From NCBI RefSeq assembly GCF_029773605.1, contig NZ_CP103807.1, forward strand, positions 682,001-746,000: a stretch of 64,000 nucleotides of DNA, in the 5' to 3' direction. Shown in pieces: positions 49,769 to 60,209 of this stretch; position 1 is the stretch's first letter, and the number at the start of each line of letters is the position of its first letter. The translations under genes and the position numbers were made by a program. Source of the stretch: Actinobacillus genomosp. 2. Lineage in GTDB: Bacteria > Pseudomonadota > Gammaproteobacteria > Enterobacterales > Pasteurellaceae. The notes under the pieces are model-generated. The model ran no database searches, had not been told where the DNA came from, and worked only from the letters and a program-made list of their open reading frames with translations.

Positions 49769-51427
49769 CTAACTTGCCGTCCAAAGTAGAATAGCAAGTA
49801 ATTGAGGTAAGATAATCCGTAAGAACATCACAAGCGGATATACTGTTGCATAAGAAAGTGCAGCCGCACCGTGACCATCTTTAATTTCATTAGCAAAAGC
49901 TAATGCCGGTGGATCGGTCATCGCACCGGATAATAAACCGCATAATGATAAATAGTTCATTTTGCCGTAAACACGAGCCACGAATCCGGTCACAATCAAT
50001 GGAATAAAGGTAATTATCGCACCATACCCCATCCATGAAAGCCCTTCGGGGCTAAGTAGAGTATCTAAGAAATTCGCTCCGGCTTTTAAGCCGACAACGG
50101 AGAGGAATAGAACAATGCCGATCTCACGCAATGCTAAGTTGGCACTTGGTGGCATAAACCAATAAAGTTTACCGATACTACCAATTCTAGCAAGGACTAA
50201 CGCAACAACAAGCGGACCACCGGCTAAACCTAATTTTAATGCGACTGGGAAACCCGGAATATAAAGCGGCAATGAACCAAGTAGTACCCCTAAACCAATC
50301 CCAACAAAGATCGGTAACATTTGTACTTGTTGCAGTTTCTGGTGTGCGTCACCAATAATCGCTCTGACTGTTTCAATATCTTCTTGATGACCAACTAAAT
50401 TTAATACGTCACCAAATTGTAAGGTCATTTCGCCATTTGGTACTAATTCCACCCCAGCACGGTTTAAACGAGAAATCACCACCTCATATTTACCTTTGAG
50501 CATTAAATGACGAATTTTTTTGCCGAATACATTTTCGTTGGTTACGACTGCTCGTTCTGAACGGAAACAAGTACCTCGAGTGGAAAGAGAAACATTCGCT
50601 TCTTCGCCTAAAATCAATTGCATTTTAGATAACGTGGCTTTTTCACCAACTAAATGCAATACATCCCCTACTTTTAATACCGTATCCACATTCGGCACAA
50701 TTAATTCATCCTCACGTTTTAAACGAGAATAAATTACTGTATGTGATTCAAAATCAGGGATTTCTTTTAATTTTAAACCACCTAAGTTAGGGTTCGTCAA
50801 ACGCACATTAAGCGTATCCAATCCCTCTTTCTTTTGGTTTTGGTTTTCGTCAAACTCTTTGGCTTCTTTATCAATATTCACTTTAAATATGATCCGAATT
50901 AACCACATAGAAAGTAAAATACCAATAATCCCAAACGGATAAGCAATTGCATAGCTCATCCCCATGACTGCGGTAATATTATCTCCGCCAAGTTCAGTTA
51001 GAACTTGTTGACCAGCACCTAAAGACGGTGTATTAGTGACTGCACCGGAAAAAATACCTAAAATAACCGGTAACGGTACATCAAATAACTTATGAATTAA
51101 TGCCACCAGTACACCACTTATTGCGACAATCATTACGGCAAACCCATTCAGTTTTAATCCTGATTGGCGTAATGATGCGAAAAAGCCCGGGCCGACTTGA
51201 ATACCTATTGAATACACAAACAGAATTAATCCAAATTCTTGGATAAAATGTAAAGTATGTGCATCTAATTTAATACCGTAAAGCGCGGTACAATGCGAAA
51301 CGATTATTCCACCGAATAATACTCCACCAATACCAAGCCCCACGCCTTTAATTTTGATGTGCCCGATCCATAAACCTAATACTGCAACTAATGATAATAA
51401 GCTGACAATAATGGCTATATCACTCAT
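49769..51427 (-). CDS. yidE: YidE/YbjL family putative transporter with paired RCK_C domains
   Basis: About 552 residues (E. coli YidE 553), of the aspartate:alanine exchanger-type family. The architecture is five or so membrane spans, two tandem TrkA-C (RCK_C) domains at about residues 200-370 ([19 protein letters not shown] and [20 protein letters not shown]), then a second membrane half. The duplicated [20 protein letters not shown] and [13 protein letters not shown] segments are visible. The substrate is unknown. GGAGG precedes the ATG ending at 51427; the frame opens slightly upstream. Divergent from gltS. Confidence 0.9.
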   Translation of the reverse strand: MSDIAIIVSLLSLVAVLGLWIGHIKIKGVGLGIGGVLFGGIIVSHCTALYGIKLDAHTLHFIQEFGLILFVYSIGIQVGPGFFASLRQSGLKLNGFAVMIVAISGVLVALIHKLFDVPLPVILGIFSGAVTNTPSLGAGQQVLTELGGDNITAVMGMSYAIAYPFGIIGILLSMWLIRIIFKVNIDKEAKEFDENQNQKKEGLDTLNVRLTNPNLGGLKLKEIPDFESHTVIYSRLKREDELIVPNVDTVLKVGDVLHLVGEKATLSKMQLILGEEANVSLSTRGTCFRSERAVVTNENVFGKKIRHLMLKGKYEVVISRLNRAGVELVPNGEMTLQFGDVLNLVGHQEDIETVRAIIGDAHQKLQQVQMLPIFVGIGLGVLLGSLPLYIPGFPVALKLGLAGGPLVVALVLARIGSIGKLYWFMPPSANLALREIGIVLFLSVVGLKAGANFLDTLLSPEGLSWMGYGAIITFIPLIVTGFVARVYGKMNYLSLCGLLSGAMTDPPALAFANEIKDGHGAAALSYATVYPLVMFLRIILPQLLAILLWTAS

Positions 51428-51688
51428 TTTTGCCTCCAAACAATAAAAATTACTTATTAAATTCTAGCAAAATCGACTCCAAAAAAATGAGAACTAATTC
51501 AAGAAATTGGCAAATACCAAGCCAATAATATGATCTTCCTCAAAAAATTTTCACTTATTTGATAAGTTTTTTTAATTCGAATAATAAATTAATTTATAGA
51601 TACCTTTGACAAATGATTTCTATTGTTCTAGTATCGGGTAATCATCATTTTTTAAACATTCATTTAACATTTTAGTAGAGGAGCACCT

Positions 51689-52909
51689 ATGGAACCAATA
51701 ATTCTGAACGGTTACCACACATTGATTGCTGCAACGCTCGTACTTTTAGTCGGACGTTTTTTTGTAAGTAGAATCAAATTTCTGCAGGACTTTAATATTC
51801 CGGAAGCAGTAGCCGGCGGTTTAGTTGCAGCGGTTGTTATTCTTTGCTTATATCATTGGATGGGACTTTCTTTCCAATTTGAAAAAAGCCTACAAAACGC
51901 CTTTATGTTAGCATTCTTCTCATCTGTTGGTTTATCTGCCGATTTCTCTCGTTTGAAACAAGGTGGTATGCCTTTAGTTGTCTTCCTTGCCGTTGTTGGT
52001 GTATTTATTATTATTCAGAACGGTGTCGGCGTAGGGCTTGCAACTGTATTAGGCTTAGATCCGTTAGTCGGTTTAATTACGGGGTCAATTACTTTAACCG
52101 GTGGTCATGGCACAGGTGCTGCATGGGCAAAAATTTTCTCTGAACAGTATGGTATTACCGGTATTATGGAAATGGCGATGGCATCAGCGACCTTCGGTTT
52201 AGTTGCCGGTGGTTTAATTGGTGGTCCGGTTGCTCGCCGTTTAGTGAATAAAATGAAGAAAGATCGCAAACAAGGGGTAACTAAAAAAGTCGATACTTCC
52301 GCAGAACAATACGATGATAATACCTTTGAATCTGCAGATACTATTCGCTTTATCACAGCAAGTTCAACTATCGAAACGATGGCATTATTTGCAGCGTGTT
52401 TAGCATTCTCATCAGTAATGGCAAACGCTTTCCCAGATTTAGGTTTACCGCAATTCGTTTGGGCATTGGGTTTCGGTGTGGTATTACGTAACGTATTAAC
52501 TAAAGTGTTTAAATTTGATATGTTCGACCGTGCCATTGACGTATTTGGTAACGCATCATTAAGTTTATTCTTAGCAATGGCATTAATGAGTATCAAATTA
52601 TGGGAATTATCCGGATTAGCAGGTCCATTACTCATTATCTTACTCGTTCAAACCATTGTGATGATTATATACGGTTACTTCGTCACTTTCCGTGTCATGG
52701 GTAAAGATTATGATGCAGCCATTTTAACTGCCGGTCACTGTGGTTTCGGTTTAGGTGCAACTCCAACTGCGGTCGCCAATATGCAATCTGTGACAGAAAC
52801 TTTCGGTCCGTCACATAAAGCATTCTTAATCGTGCCATTAGTTGGTGCATTCTTCGTAGACTTACTAAACTTAGGGGTAATTACTTGGTTTGTTGAGTTC
52901 TTACGTTAA
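51689..52909 (+). CDS. gltS: Sodium/glutamate symporter
   Basis: Na+-coupled glutamate uptake at the inner membrane. 406 residues (E. coli 401). Hydrophobic spans with the two conserved re-entrant loops: GSITLTGGHGTGAAWAKIF near residue 131 and ILTAGHCGFGLGATPTAVANM near 346. The N-terminal helix opens LNGYHTLIAATLVLLVGRF. Strong ribosome site GAGGAG. Monocistronic with a terminator after it. A 250-nt divergent promoter region separates it from yidE. Confidence 0.95.
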   Translation: MEPIILNGYHTLIAATLVLLVGRFFVSRIKFLQDFNIPEAVAGGLVAAVVILCLYHWMGLSFQFEKSLQNAFMLAFFSSVGLSADFSRLKQGGMPLVVFLAVVGVFIIIQNGVGVGLATVLGLDPLVGLITGSITLTGGHGTGAAWAKIFSEQYGITGIMEMAMASATFGLVAGGLIGGPVARRLVNKMKKDRKQGVTKKVDTSAEQYDDNTFESADTIRFITASSTIETMALFAACLAFSSVMANAFPDLGLPQFVWALGFGVVLRNVLTKVFKFDMFDRAIDVFGNASLSLFLAMALMSIKLWELSGLAGPLLIILLVQTIVMIIYGYFVTFRVMGKDYDAAILTAGHCGFGLGATPTAVANMQSVTETFGPSHKAFLIVPLVGAFFVDLLNLGVITWFVEFLR

Positions 52910-52928
52910 TCTTTTAAATAGATAACAC

Positions 52929-52962
52929 AAAGGGGCAACTGTTATGGTTGCCCCTTTCGTTT
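52929..52962 (+). terminator. Terminator after gltS
   Basis: AAAGGGGCAAC / GTTGCCCCTTT with a 7-nt loop. The T tract is weak (TTTCGTTT), but the stem is perfect. Confidence 0.8.
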
Positions 52963-52973
52963 ATAAATAAGAA

Positions 52974-53351
52974 TTAATGATAGGTTTTACTAAATTTTTG
53001 ATAAGCCGTCAAAAACCGCTCAAAATCTTCTAAGCCACAAAAAGCAATACTTTCTTGGTCATAGAACTGAAACCCATCTTCCATTTGTTCTTCATCAAAT
53101 GCATCATCTAAATTATTCGCTTTGACCATAACCTCATCACAATCCAAAAATAGACTATATTCTTTTCCTTCAAGCACATATTCATAATGATTCGGATAAG
53201 CCGCTCGGCATTTCTCAATTTCAGCCAAAATATTACTCAGCTCTTTAGGATTTTCCGTTATTTCCGTATTTAACCAACGTGCAAACGCTTCGTGATCCAT
53301 CGAACATTTGGCGACTACGCCATGAATCGAATGTGTAAATTGATATTCCAT
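52974..53351 (-). CDS. yacL: UPF0231 (YacL-like) protein
   Basis: 125 residues (E. coli YacL about 120). It opens [31 protein letters not shown] and is very acidic toward the C-terminus, with [20 protein letters not shown] and a closing [15 protein letters not shown]. Soluble, function unknown. The frame is open to 53468, overlapping glnE, but AAGGAG just before the ATG ending at 53351 sets the start and removes the overlap. It lies 95 nt downstream of glnE on the same strand. Confidence 0.86.
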   Translation of the reverse strand: MEYQFTHSIHGVVAKCSMDHEAFARWLNTEITENPKELSNILAEIEKCRAAYPNHYEYVLEGKEYSLFLDCDEVMVKANNLDDAFDEEQMEDGFQFYDQESIAFCGLEDFERFLTAYQKFSKTYH

Positions 53352-53446
53352 TGCAAACTCCTTGAATGGGTAAATTTGCCTTATTATAACGGAAAACAAG
53401 AGGTTAAATTGACAAAATTTTCTGCAATTTCGAGCGCTTACTGTGT

Positions 53447-56326
53447 TTATCCAAAAATTCGTTGCCAAATTTGTGTTACAAAAGCACGCTCTTCAACAAA
53501 TTCATCTACACTCACTACACTCGGACTACGCAATAAATTCAAATGGTGAATACGATTGCGAATCGCCGTATAGCAATGTTTCAATCTTTCACCGTCTGCG
53601 AAAGACAAGATACCGCATTCCACCGCCGAATCAAAAATACGAACATTATCTGACCAAGTTGCTATTTGCGGATACTGATGGGCATATTCCAAAACCAAAC
53701 ATTGTGCGATAAATTCAATATCTGTAATACCACCTTTATCTTTTTTCAAATCAAACTGAGTTTGATCCGTATGACTTAAATGTTGATACATTTTATAACG
53801 CATTTCGCAAATTTCTCGGCGTAATTGACCGCTTATTCTAGGCATTGCCAAAGTTTTTCGGCGAATTTGCTCAAAGGTTTGTACTAGCTCGGGTGAACCA
53901 TAAACACAACGGGTTCGTACTAACGCTTGTGATTCCCAAGTCCACGCTTCATTTTGCTGATAACTCTCGTAAGCATTTACTGTACTGACTAATAGCCCTG
54001 CCTCACCGGATGGACGTAAACGCATATCCACTTCATAAAGCACACCGGCACTCGTATTTAAGTTAAAAATCGAATTAATTTTTTGTGCCAATTTCAAATA
54101 GAACTGATGGCTTGAAATGGATTTTCTCACTCCAGTCGTTTCACTCTCTTGTGGTGCATTGTGCAGAAAGACTAAATCTAGATCCGAATTATAACCCAGT
54201 TCAATGCCGCCTAATTTCCCATACGCAATTACTGCAAAACCTTGTTCTGCATCCGTTAAATGATTCGGTACACCAAAACGGTACGACAATGATTTCCACG
54301 CCATATTGACTACCGCACCGATAATCGCTTCCGCCAAATAAGTAAGGTGATCGCTAATTTTCATTACCGGTAAGACACCTAAAATATCCGCTGCCGCAAT
54401 ATGCAAAATTTGGCTCTGCTTAAACTGGCGTAAGGCATCAATCAATGCCTCTTCATCATCTTCCGGAATCCGAATTAAATAGTCATTTAATGCACTTTTA
54501 TACTGATTTAATTCCATAACCTGCGTAAGACTATTTTGGATAATCAATTCGTCTAACAACATCGGGTAACGAGCGATTTGCTCAGCAATCATAATCGATT
54601 GACTGCACAAGGTAATCAGAAGCGGTAGGATTTGCTCTCTTTCTTGCAAAAGCTCCAAATAAGTAGTTCGCATAGTAATTTTATCAATGATATTCAGCAT
54701 ACGCGGCAATACCACCAAATAATCTTCTCGGCTACACACCATATCTAAAATTTTTGGCATTAATTTTAGTAAGACATTTCGCCCACGCATGCCAATCGGG
54801 CGTTTTACCCAATCCTGAAACGTGTCGGAAAGCTGTCTAAAAATATCGTTGTAATCACTTTGACTAACTGGATAATCTACCAAAACTGCCGCTAAATCTT
54901 CTTCGCTGATTTGATAATGTAAAATATCCTGCCAAACCGCCAATTTTTCATTAAGCGGTGATGCTTCATCGTCCTCTTCTTCACCGATAATTTGATTAAA
55001 TACCGCTCGCACATTTTGCTGATGTTGTTCCAGTACCTGTAAAAAATCTTGCCAAGTATGAATATCATGTTCAACAACAAGCGGTTGATTTTCTGCATTT
55101 TTTTGCAAATAAGATTGGCTAGCAAACATAATTCTTGCTCGGTCTTGCTCATCAGCCGGTAATGTTTGCGTTTGCTTATCATCAATCGCCTGCAATACGT
55201 TTTCGACCTGACGATGGAAAATATAAGCATCATATAATTGCTGAGTTTGCTGTTCGGTGAGCAATTTCAATTCAGTCAGACGAGGCAGAACACGCAATAA
55301 ACTGCGTTCTTGTAGAATTTTATCCCGACCACCTCGCACCATTTGGAAAGTTTGCACAATAAATTCAATTTCTCGAATCCCACCAGCACCTAATTTAATA
55401 TTATCGGTTAAATTACGGCGTACCACTTCTCGGCTGATTTTCTGCTTCATCTCACGCAATGATTGAATCGCACTAAAATCCAAATAACGGCGATATATAA
55501 ACGGACGTAACATTTGGCGTAAATAGCGGTGATTCATATTCTGCGGATCTTCGCCTAAAATTTTGGCTTTGATCATCGCATAGCGTTCCCAATCTCGCCC
55601 TTGCTCCTGATAGTAATCTTCCATTGCCGCAAAGCTAAGTACCAAAGCACCACTATCACCAAACGGACGTAAACGCATATCGGTACGATACACAAAACCG
55701 TCTAACGTGATTTCATCTAATGCTTTAATTAAACGCTGCCCTAAGCGAATAAAGAATTTGCTATTTTCAATCGGTTTACGACCACCTACCGTTTCGCCAG
55801 CATCCGGATAAGTAAAAATCAAATCAATATCCGAGGAGAAATTTAGCTCTCGTCCGCCTAATTTACCCATGCCTAAAATCAGCAATTCTTGCTGTTCGCC
55901 CAACGAGTTCATTGGCGTACCATATTCTTCACAACAACGCTTAAACAGCCAATCTCTTGCAGCAATAATTAATGCTTCCGCTAAATCGGATAAATGCTCA
56001 AACACAAATTCTACGCTAGCAAGTTTATTCGATTGCAGAAAACTGAGTGCTACCATTTCACGGTGACGAAACAAACGTAATTCTTGTGCTAACTGGGCTT
56101 CATCTTGCACCAAAACTAAAACAGTGACTAAACGCTCTGCATAATTGCCGACATTGGCGATAGACGGATATTCCGTTAGCCACATTTGCAATAATTGCGG
56201 CTGCTTTTTTAGTGTTTGTTGCACAAAATTTGACATCCCAACCGCAATAGCAAGCGGTCGGATCTTATCAGCATTTTGCATATCGGATTCCTTCACCAGT
56301 TCAGAAAGATCAGTTTGAGCGAACAT
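53447..56326 (-). CDS. glnE: Bifunctional glutamine synthetase adenylyltransferase/deadenylase
   Basis: Adds or removes AMP on glutamine synthetase according to nitrogen status. About 959 residues (E. coli 946). Two nucleotidyltransferase modules are visible: deadenylase [22 protein letters not shown] near residue 155 and adenylylase [22 protein letters not shown] in the second half. Each is followed by a helical GlnD_UR_UTase-like region ([18 protein letters not shown]). The ATG ending at 56326 (GAGG upstream) is taken; an internal ATG at 56281 with AAGGA is a plausible alternative. The frame runs open to 56365. PII and glnA are elsewhere. Confidence 0.94.
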   Translation of the reverse strand: MFAQTDLSELVKESDMQNADKIRPLAIAVGMSNFVQQTLKKQPQLLQMWLTEYPSIANVGNYAERLVTVLVLVQDEAQLAQELRLFRHREMVALSFLQSNKLASVEFVFEHLSDLAEALIIAARDWLFKRCCEEYGTPMNSLGEQQELLILGMGKLGGRELNFSSDIDLIFTYPDAGETVGGRKPIENSKFFIRLGQRLIKALDEITLDGFVYRTDMRLRPFGDSGALVLSFAAMEDYYQEQGRDWERYAMIKAKILGEDPQNMNHRYLRQMLRPFIYRRYLDFSAIQSLREMKQKISREVVRRNLTDNIKLGAGGIREIEFIVQTFQMVRGGRDKILQERSLLRVLPRLTELKLLTEQQTQQLYDAYIFHRQVENVLQAIDDKQTQTLPADEQDRARIMFASQSYLQKNAENQPLVVEHDIHTWQDFLQVLEQHQQNVRAVFNQIIGEEEDDEASPLNEKLAVWQDILHYQISEEDLAAVLVDYPVSQSDYNDIFRQLSDTFQDWVKRPIGMRGRNVLLKLMPKILDMVCSREDYLVVLPRMLNIIDKITMRTTYLELLQEREQILPLLITLCSQSIMIAEQIARYPMLLDELIIQNSLTQVMELNQYKSALNDYLIRIPEDDEEALIDALRQFKQSQILHIAAADILGVLPVMKISDHLTYLAEAIIGAVVNMAWKSLSYRFGVPNHLTDAEQGFAVIAYGKLGGIELGYNSDLDLVFLHNAPQESETTGVRKSISSHQFYLKLAQKINSIFNLNTSAGVLYEVDMRLRPSGEAGLLVSTVNAYESYQQNEAWTWESQALVRTRCVYGSPELVQTFEQIRRKTLAMPRISGQLRREICEMRYKMYQHLSHTDQTQFDLKKDKGGITDIEFIAQCLVLEYAHQYPQIATWSDNVRIFDSAVECGILSFADGERLKHCYTAIRNRIHHLNLLRSPSVVSVDEFVEERAFVTQIWQRIFG

Positions 56327-56352
56327 ACGATGCCTCTTCAAAAATTGGACGA

Positions 56353-56383
56353 GAAAAAGGCACAAACGAAACCGCTTGTGCCT
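56353..56383 (-). terminator. Terminator of the yciCBAI operon, with embedded uptake sequence
   Basis: AGGCACAA / TTGTGCCT with a 10-nt loop. The minus strand then reads TTTTTCTC. The uptake core at 56371-56379 spans loop and stem. Confidence 0.82.
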
Positions 56384-56398
56384 ATTGAGAAAATATAA

Positions 56399-56680
56399 TT
56401 AAAACACTTTTTTAAATGGCTTGATGATTACATCACCATAAACGCCGGCTTCAACATAAGGATCTTCGGAAGCCCAAACTTGAGCATCGGCTAACGAGTC
56501 AAATTCAGCAATCACGGTAGAACCGGTTACACTTGTGCCATCTTCCGTTGGTGTTGGGCCTGCCGTTAATAAACGCCCCTCAGCTTGCAGTTTTTCTAAA
56601 CGTGCTAAGTGAGCTGGACGTACTTCCATACGTTTTTCCAAAGTATTTGGATTATCCTGTGCAAAAATAACGTAATACAT
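56399..56680 (-). CDS. yciI: YciI-like protein
   Basis: 93 residues, ferredoxin-like fold. [42 protein letters not shown] carries the family's conserved His (HLARL) and the AGP turn. [18 protein letters not shown] is the usual C-terminal part. The structure of the Haemophilus homologue has been solved; some YciI proteins act as peroxidases or in degradative pathways, but the role here is not established. Last gene of yciC-yciB-yciA-yciI, 8 nt after yciA. Confidence 0.9.
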   Translation of the reverse strand: MYYVIFAQDNPNTLEKRMEVRPAHLARLEKLQAEGRLLTAGPTPTEDGTSVTGSTVIAEFDSLADAQVWASEDPYVEAGVYGDVIIKPFKKVF

Positions 56681-56688
56681 TTTTACCT

Positions 56689-57180
56689 CTATGCAGTTGG
56701 TTGCTGATTTACAAGCTCTGCCTCAAAGGCTAAAGCCTGTTCCATTAATGATAACGCTTCATCAAGCTCAGGATTATTTTCACGAGGAATCGCACGAGAT
56801 TTACCTTCTTTATCAACCGCAACATAGGTAAATAGTGCTTCTGTTACACGAAAACGCTCTCTTGAACCTTGATAAACCTGTTTAATAAATACTTCAACTT
56901 TAACTTGTAACGATGAACGTCCGACTTTAACTAAAGTACCATAGCAACAGACCACATCACCGACCGAAATCGGCATATGAAAAACCATTTTATCTACGGT
57001 AACAGTCACCACTCTGCCTTTCGCCAATTCTTTTGCAAGGATAGCACCGCCTAAGTCCATTTGTGACATAATCCAACCACCGAAAATATCGCCGTTAGCA
57101 TTGGTATCTGATGGCATTGCGAGCGTTCTTAATAGTAATTTACCATTAGGATTTCTGTCATAAGGTTTATTTTTGCTCAT
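56689..57180 (-). CDS. yciA: Acyl-CoA thioesterase YciA
   Basis: Hot-dog-fold thioesterase hydrolysing a broad range of acyl-CoAs. About 163 residues. [35 protein letters not shown] contains the conserved catalytic Asn-x-x-Gly-Asp-x-Phe-Gly-Gly-Trp segment. [16 protein letters not shown] follows. The GGAG ribosome site sets the ATG ending at 57180; the frame opens further upstream within yciB. It overlaps the end of yciB by 14 nt, so translation is coupled. Confidence 0.94.
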   Translation of the reverse strand: MSKNKPYDRNPNGKLLLRTLAMPSDTNANGDIFGGWIMSQMDLGGAILAKELAKGRVVTVTVDKMVFHMPISVGDVVCCYGTLVKVGRSSLQVKVEVFIKQVYQGSRERFRVTEALFTYVAVDKEGKSRAIPRENNPELDEALSLMEQALAFEAELVNQQPTA

Positions 57181-57718
57181 TGGTATTCTCCACATTTTTA
57201 AGATGAGGATAGAGATAGACCCCAGTTGCAATCGCAGCGACTAAACTCAATCCTGTAAATCCGAAAGTTTTAAATGTTGCCCATACGTCATCTGAAAAAT
57301 AATGACTAATTACGATATTAAGCAACATACAGATAATAAAAAAGCCTGCCCAACCTAAGTTGAGATTATGCCAAACTTGTTCCGGCAATTTTAGTTCTTT
57401 GCCTAATAACATCTGAATAATCGGCTTTTTGAAAACAAATTGGCTGATTAAGAGTACGGTAGCAAACAAACCGTTAATAATAGTTACTTTCCATTTCAAG
57501 AAATTTAAGTCATTGAAATAAGCAGTCAAAATTCCGAAGAAAACAACAAAAACACCCATAATCCATTGCGATTTTTCAATCTTTTTATAAAATACTTGTA
57601 ACGCAATCAACTGAATAATGGTTGCAATCACTAATGTAATTGCCGCTTGTTGCACACCATATAATTTGTATACCGCAAAAAATAGAATAAGTGGAATAAA
57701 TTCAAGTAATTGTTTCAT
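57167..57718 (-). CDS. yciB: Inner-membrane septation-type protein YciB
   Basis: 183 residues with about five hydrophobic segments, matching YciB/IspZ (intracellular septation protein A) in length and sequence: [21 protein letters not shown] at the start and [19 protein letters not shown] later. It is implicated in envelope integrity and septation; the molecular activity is unknown. It follows yciC by one nucleotide and overlaps yciA. Confidence 0.92.
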   Translation of the reverse strand: MKQLLEFIPLILFFAVYKLYGVQQAAITLVIATIIQLIALQVFYKKIEKSQWIMGVFVVFFGILTAYFNDLNFLKWKVTIINGLFATVLLISQFVFKKPIIQMLLGKELKLPEQVWHNLNLGWAGFFIICMLLNIVISHYFSDDVWATFKTFGFTGLSLVAAIATGVYLYPHLKNVENTNEQK

Positions 57719-57719
57719 C

Positions 57720-58457
57720 TTAACCTCTTACTACATTATTTTGACTATATACTTGATAAAACCGAAAACTAAATACGGTAATAAATAAAGAGAAAAATGA
57801 ACTGATAAACACAGTAATCGCAAGCCCTACCGCACTCGCTCCCAAGCCACTTAAAAATGACATTAGAATTTGTGGTACAAAGTAGGAAATTACGCAAAAT
57901 AGCACTAATGCAATACCTTTACCACGACTTAACTGCCACGTAAAACGAAGCGTTTCACCAATCCCATTAAATTCTTCAATCAAATAAGCATAGACTGACA
58001 AACAAAGTTTGATAAATAAAAACGCACCACCAATAATTAACGGAAAAGCGACTAAAGCTAATCCACTACCGGCTTGAGAACCAAAGAGTTGAGAAGCCAT
58101 ACCGATTGAAAGTGGGAGTACCATAAGAATATTCAGCACGATAACCGGAAATAATTTAGCTAATGAAACCGAAAGATTTTGAAAGAAATGTTTAAAACTG
58201 CCTCGATTAATATCTTTAATATTTAAGATAAGCAAGCTCGTCAGAAAAATATTTAAAACGCCCATCAATAAGAGAGGATACAAAGCAGATAGCGTCATTT
58301 CTGTATTATTGGCATCAACTTGCCCCATGTTAGGTACTAACAATAAATTCACAAGCTGTAATGCACTGAATAAAACGATTGCAAACAATGAAAAGCTGCG
58401 TTGATTACGGATAAAATTCCAACTGTCTTGTAACAAATCGGGAAATTTAATGGGCAT
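57720..58457 (-). CDS. yciC: UPF0259 (YciC-like) membrane protein
   Basis: 245 residues, six hydrophobic segments. The N-terminus [22 protein letters not shown], the segment [23 protein letters not shown] and the overall length match YciC. The function is unknown, proposed envelope-related with YciB. First gene of the yciCBAI operon. Confidence 0.9.
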   Translation of the reverse strand: MPIKFPDLLQDSWNFIRNQRSFSLFAIVLFSALQLVNLLLVPNMGQVDANNTEMTLSALYPLLLMGVLNIFLTSLLILNIKDINRGSFKHFFQNLSVSLAKLFPVIVLNILMVLPLSIGMASQLFGSQAGSGLALVAFPLIIGGAFLFIKLCLSVYAYLIEEFNGIGETLRFTWQLSRGKGIALVLFCVISYFVPQILMSFLSGLGASAVGLAITVFISSFFSLFITVFSFRFYQVYSQNNVVRG

Positions 58458-58599
58458 TTATCAATCCTTCTAACAGGTGTAAAAAAATTGTTGCAAAGTA
58501 TAGCAACAGTTTAGTGTAACTGCATTAAAATCTACGCATTTTCGAGCGATAAAACTTATGTTATGCTGTTTTTATCGTTTTTTGCACAAAGTTACCATT

Positions 58600-59034
58600 A
58601 TGAATACGACAATCCAAGCCGGACAACGCTATCTTGCTACCTATCCGAATCAAAAGAAGCTCACATTATTTATGCCTGATTATCGGCTAATTAGGCTAGT
58701 AAAGCAGGCATCCCGCTTTATGCCAGCTTTTGCTTGCTTTGCGATTTTATGGCAATACTTTTTTGCTGATCCGAGCCAATCCATTTTGGCTAATGCGATT
58801 ATCACTTCACTCTTCGCATTAAGTTTACCCTATCAAGGACTCTATTGGTTAGGAAAACGGGCAGCCTCACCTTTACCACTCTCGCTATTAGGTTGGTATC
58901 AGGAACTAAAGCAAAAGCTGATTAATGAAAATAAAAAAGTGGAAGACCAAGCGATGCCCTCTTACCAAGATTTCGCCAATTTGCTACAACTTGCCGAACA
59001 AACTTGGGGCAATGAATATTTTGATAAGCTATAA
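58600..59034 (+). CDS. yfbV: UPF0208 (YfbV) membrane protein
   Basis: 144 residues (E. coli 151). Two hydrophobic helices sit in the middle (FMPAFACFAILWQYF and ANAIITSLFALSLPYQGLYWLG). The family opening QAGQRYLATYPNQKKLTLFMPDYRLIR and the tail SYQDFANLLQLAEQTW are present. In E. coli YfbV affects constraint of the Ter macrodomain. The frame is open from 58558, but the ATG at 58600 gives the family N-terminus. ackA-pta, its usual neighbours, are not seen here. Confidence 0.9.
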   Translation: MNTTIQAGQRYLATYPNQKKLTLFMPDYRLIRLVKQASRFMPAFACFAILWQYFFADPSQSILANAIITSLFALSLPYQGLYWLGKRAASPLPLSLLGWYQELKQKLINENKKVEDQAMPSYQDFANLLQLAEQTWGNEYFDKL

Positions 59035-59201
59035 AATGACAAAAAAATGCTAAAATTAGACCGCTTGTTTGCAGATAAAAACTTATCTACCGGCAAAAAT
59101 AGCAAATGAAATACTTGCAAAAAATACTGAAGGCTTTAGTATGGCGAACTTCATTTTTTACCTCATATACGAACCGAACATTTACTTAAAAACTCATAAT
59201 T

Positions 59202-60155
59202 ATGAATCAAGATACTCAATCAGCTAATACTCAACAAGAAAAAAAGATTGCTTATAATTTCAACAAATTACAAAAACGTTTACGCCGTAATGTCGGTAAT
59301 GCGATTGCCGATTTCAATATGATTGAAGATGGTGATAAAGTGATGGTGTGTTTATCCGGCGGTAAAGACAGCTATACATTATTAGATATTCTGCTCAACC
59401 TCAAACTGAGCGCTCCGATTCATTTCGATATTGTGGCAGTAAACTTAGACCAAAAACAACCGGGCTTTCCGGAGCATATTTTGCCTGAATATCTCAAGTC
59501 TATCGGGGTTGAATACAAAATTGTCGAAGAAAATACCTATGGCATCGTAAAAGAAAAAATTCCGGAAGGGAAAACCACTTGTTCACTTTGCTCTCGTTTA
59601 CGTCGCGGTATTTTATATCGTACCGCCACAGAACTCGGAGCTACGAAAATTGCTCTCGGTCACCACCGTGATGATATGCTGGAAACGTTATTCTTAAATA
59701 TGTTTTACGGAGGTAAATTAAAATCTATGCCACCAAAACTTATTTCGGACGATGGTAAACAAATCGTGATTCGTCCGTTAGCGTACTGCAAAGAAAAAGA
59801 TATTGAAAAATATTCGCAAGCCAAACAGTTCCCGATTATTCCGTGTAACTTATGCGGTTCTCAACCGAATTTACAACGCCAAGTTGTCAAAGAGATGCTT
59901 CAAACGTGGGATCGTCAATATCCAGGGCGAATCGAAACCATGTTTAGTGCAATGCAAAACATTACCCTTTCTCATCTTTGTGATCCGAGCCTGTTTGATT
60001 TTAAAGGCTTAAAACGCGGTCAAGTGTTAGATGGTGTGGAAGGCGATATTGCATTTGATAAAGCGGAAATTCCAAATCAGCCGTTCATTCAAGATGAAGA
60101 CGAACAAGCTGATTACAGCGAAAATGGAATGATTCAATTTAAAGAAGTCCAATAA
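59202..60155 (+). CDS. ttcA: tRNA-cytidine(32) 2-sulfurtransferase
   Basis: ATP-dependent thiolation of C32 in certain tRNAs. 317 residues (E. coli 311). The PP-loop [15 protein letters not shown] is near residue 48. Two cluster-binding Cys motifs are [10 protein letters not shown] and [13 protein letters not shown], which hold a 4Fe-4S cluster. [27 protein letters not shown] is the signature downstream segment. Single gene with a terminator. Confidence 0.96.
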   Translation: MNQDTQSANTQQEKKIAYNFNKLQKRLRRNVGNAIADFNMIEDGDKVMVCLSGGKDSYTLLDILLNLKLSAPIHFDIVAVNLDQKQPGFPEHILPEYLKSIGVEYKIVEENTYGIVKEKIPEGKTTCSLCSRLRRGILYRTATELGATKIALGHHRDDMLETLFLNMFYGGKLKSMPPKLISDDGKQIVIRPLAYCKEKDIEKYSQAKQFPIIPCNLCGSQPNLQRQVVKEMLQTWDRQYPGRIETMFSAMQNITLSHLCDPSLFDFKGLKRGQVLDGVEGDIAFDKAEIPNQPFIQDEDEQADYSENGMIQFKEVQ

Positions 60156-60159
60156 AAAC

Positions 60160-60209
60160 AAAGAGCAAACTTTTAAGTGCAAATTACGCTAAAGTTTGCT
60201 CTTTTTTTC
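60160..60209. terminator. Terminator between ttcA and malS
   Basis: AAAGAGCAAACTTT / AAAGTTTGCTCTTT with a 17-nt loop and a following T run. It serves ttcA and abuts the malS stop. Confidence 0.85.

Noticed and set aside
52105-52635. 176-codon minus-strand frame inside gltS
   Set aside because: It is antisense to a well-conserved membrane protein, has no ribosome site and no recognisable domain.
53352-53468. Extended yacL frame overlapping glnE
   Set aside because: A strong AAGGAG site and the family N-terminus support the start at 53351.
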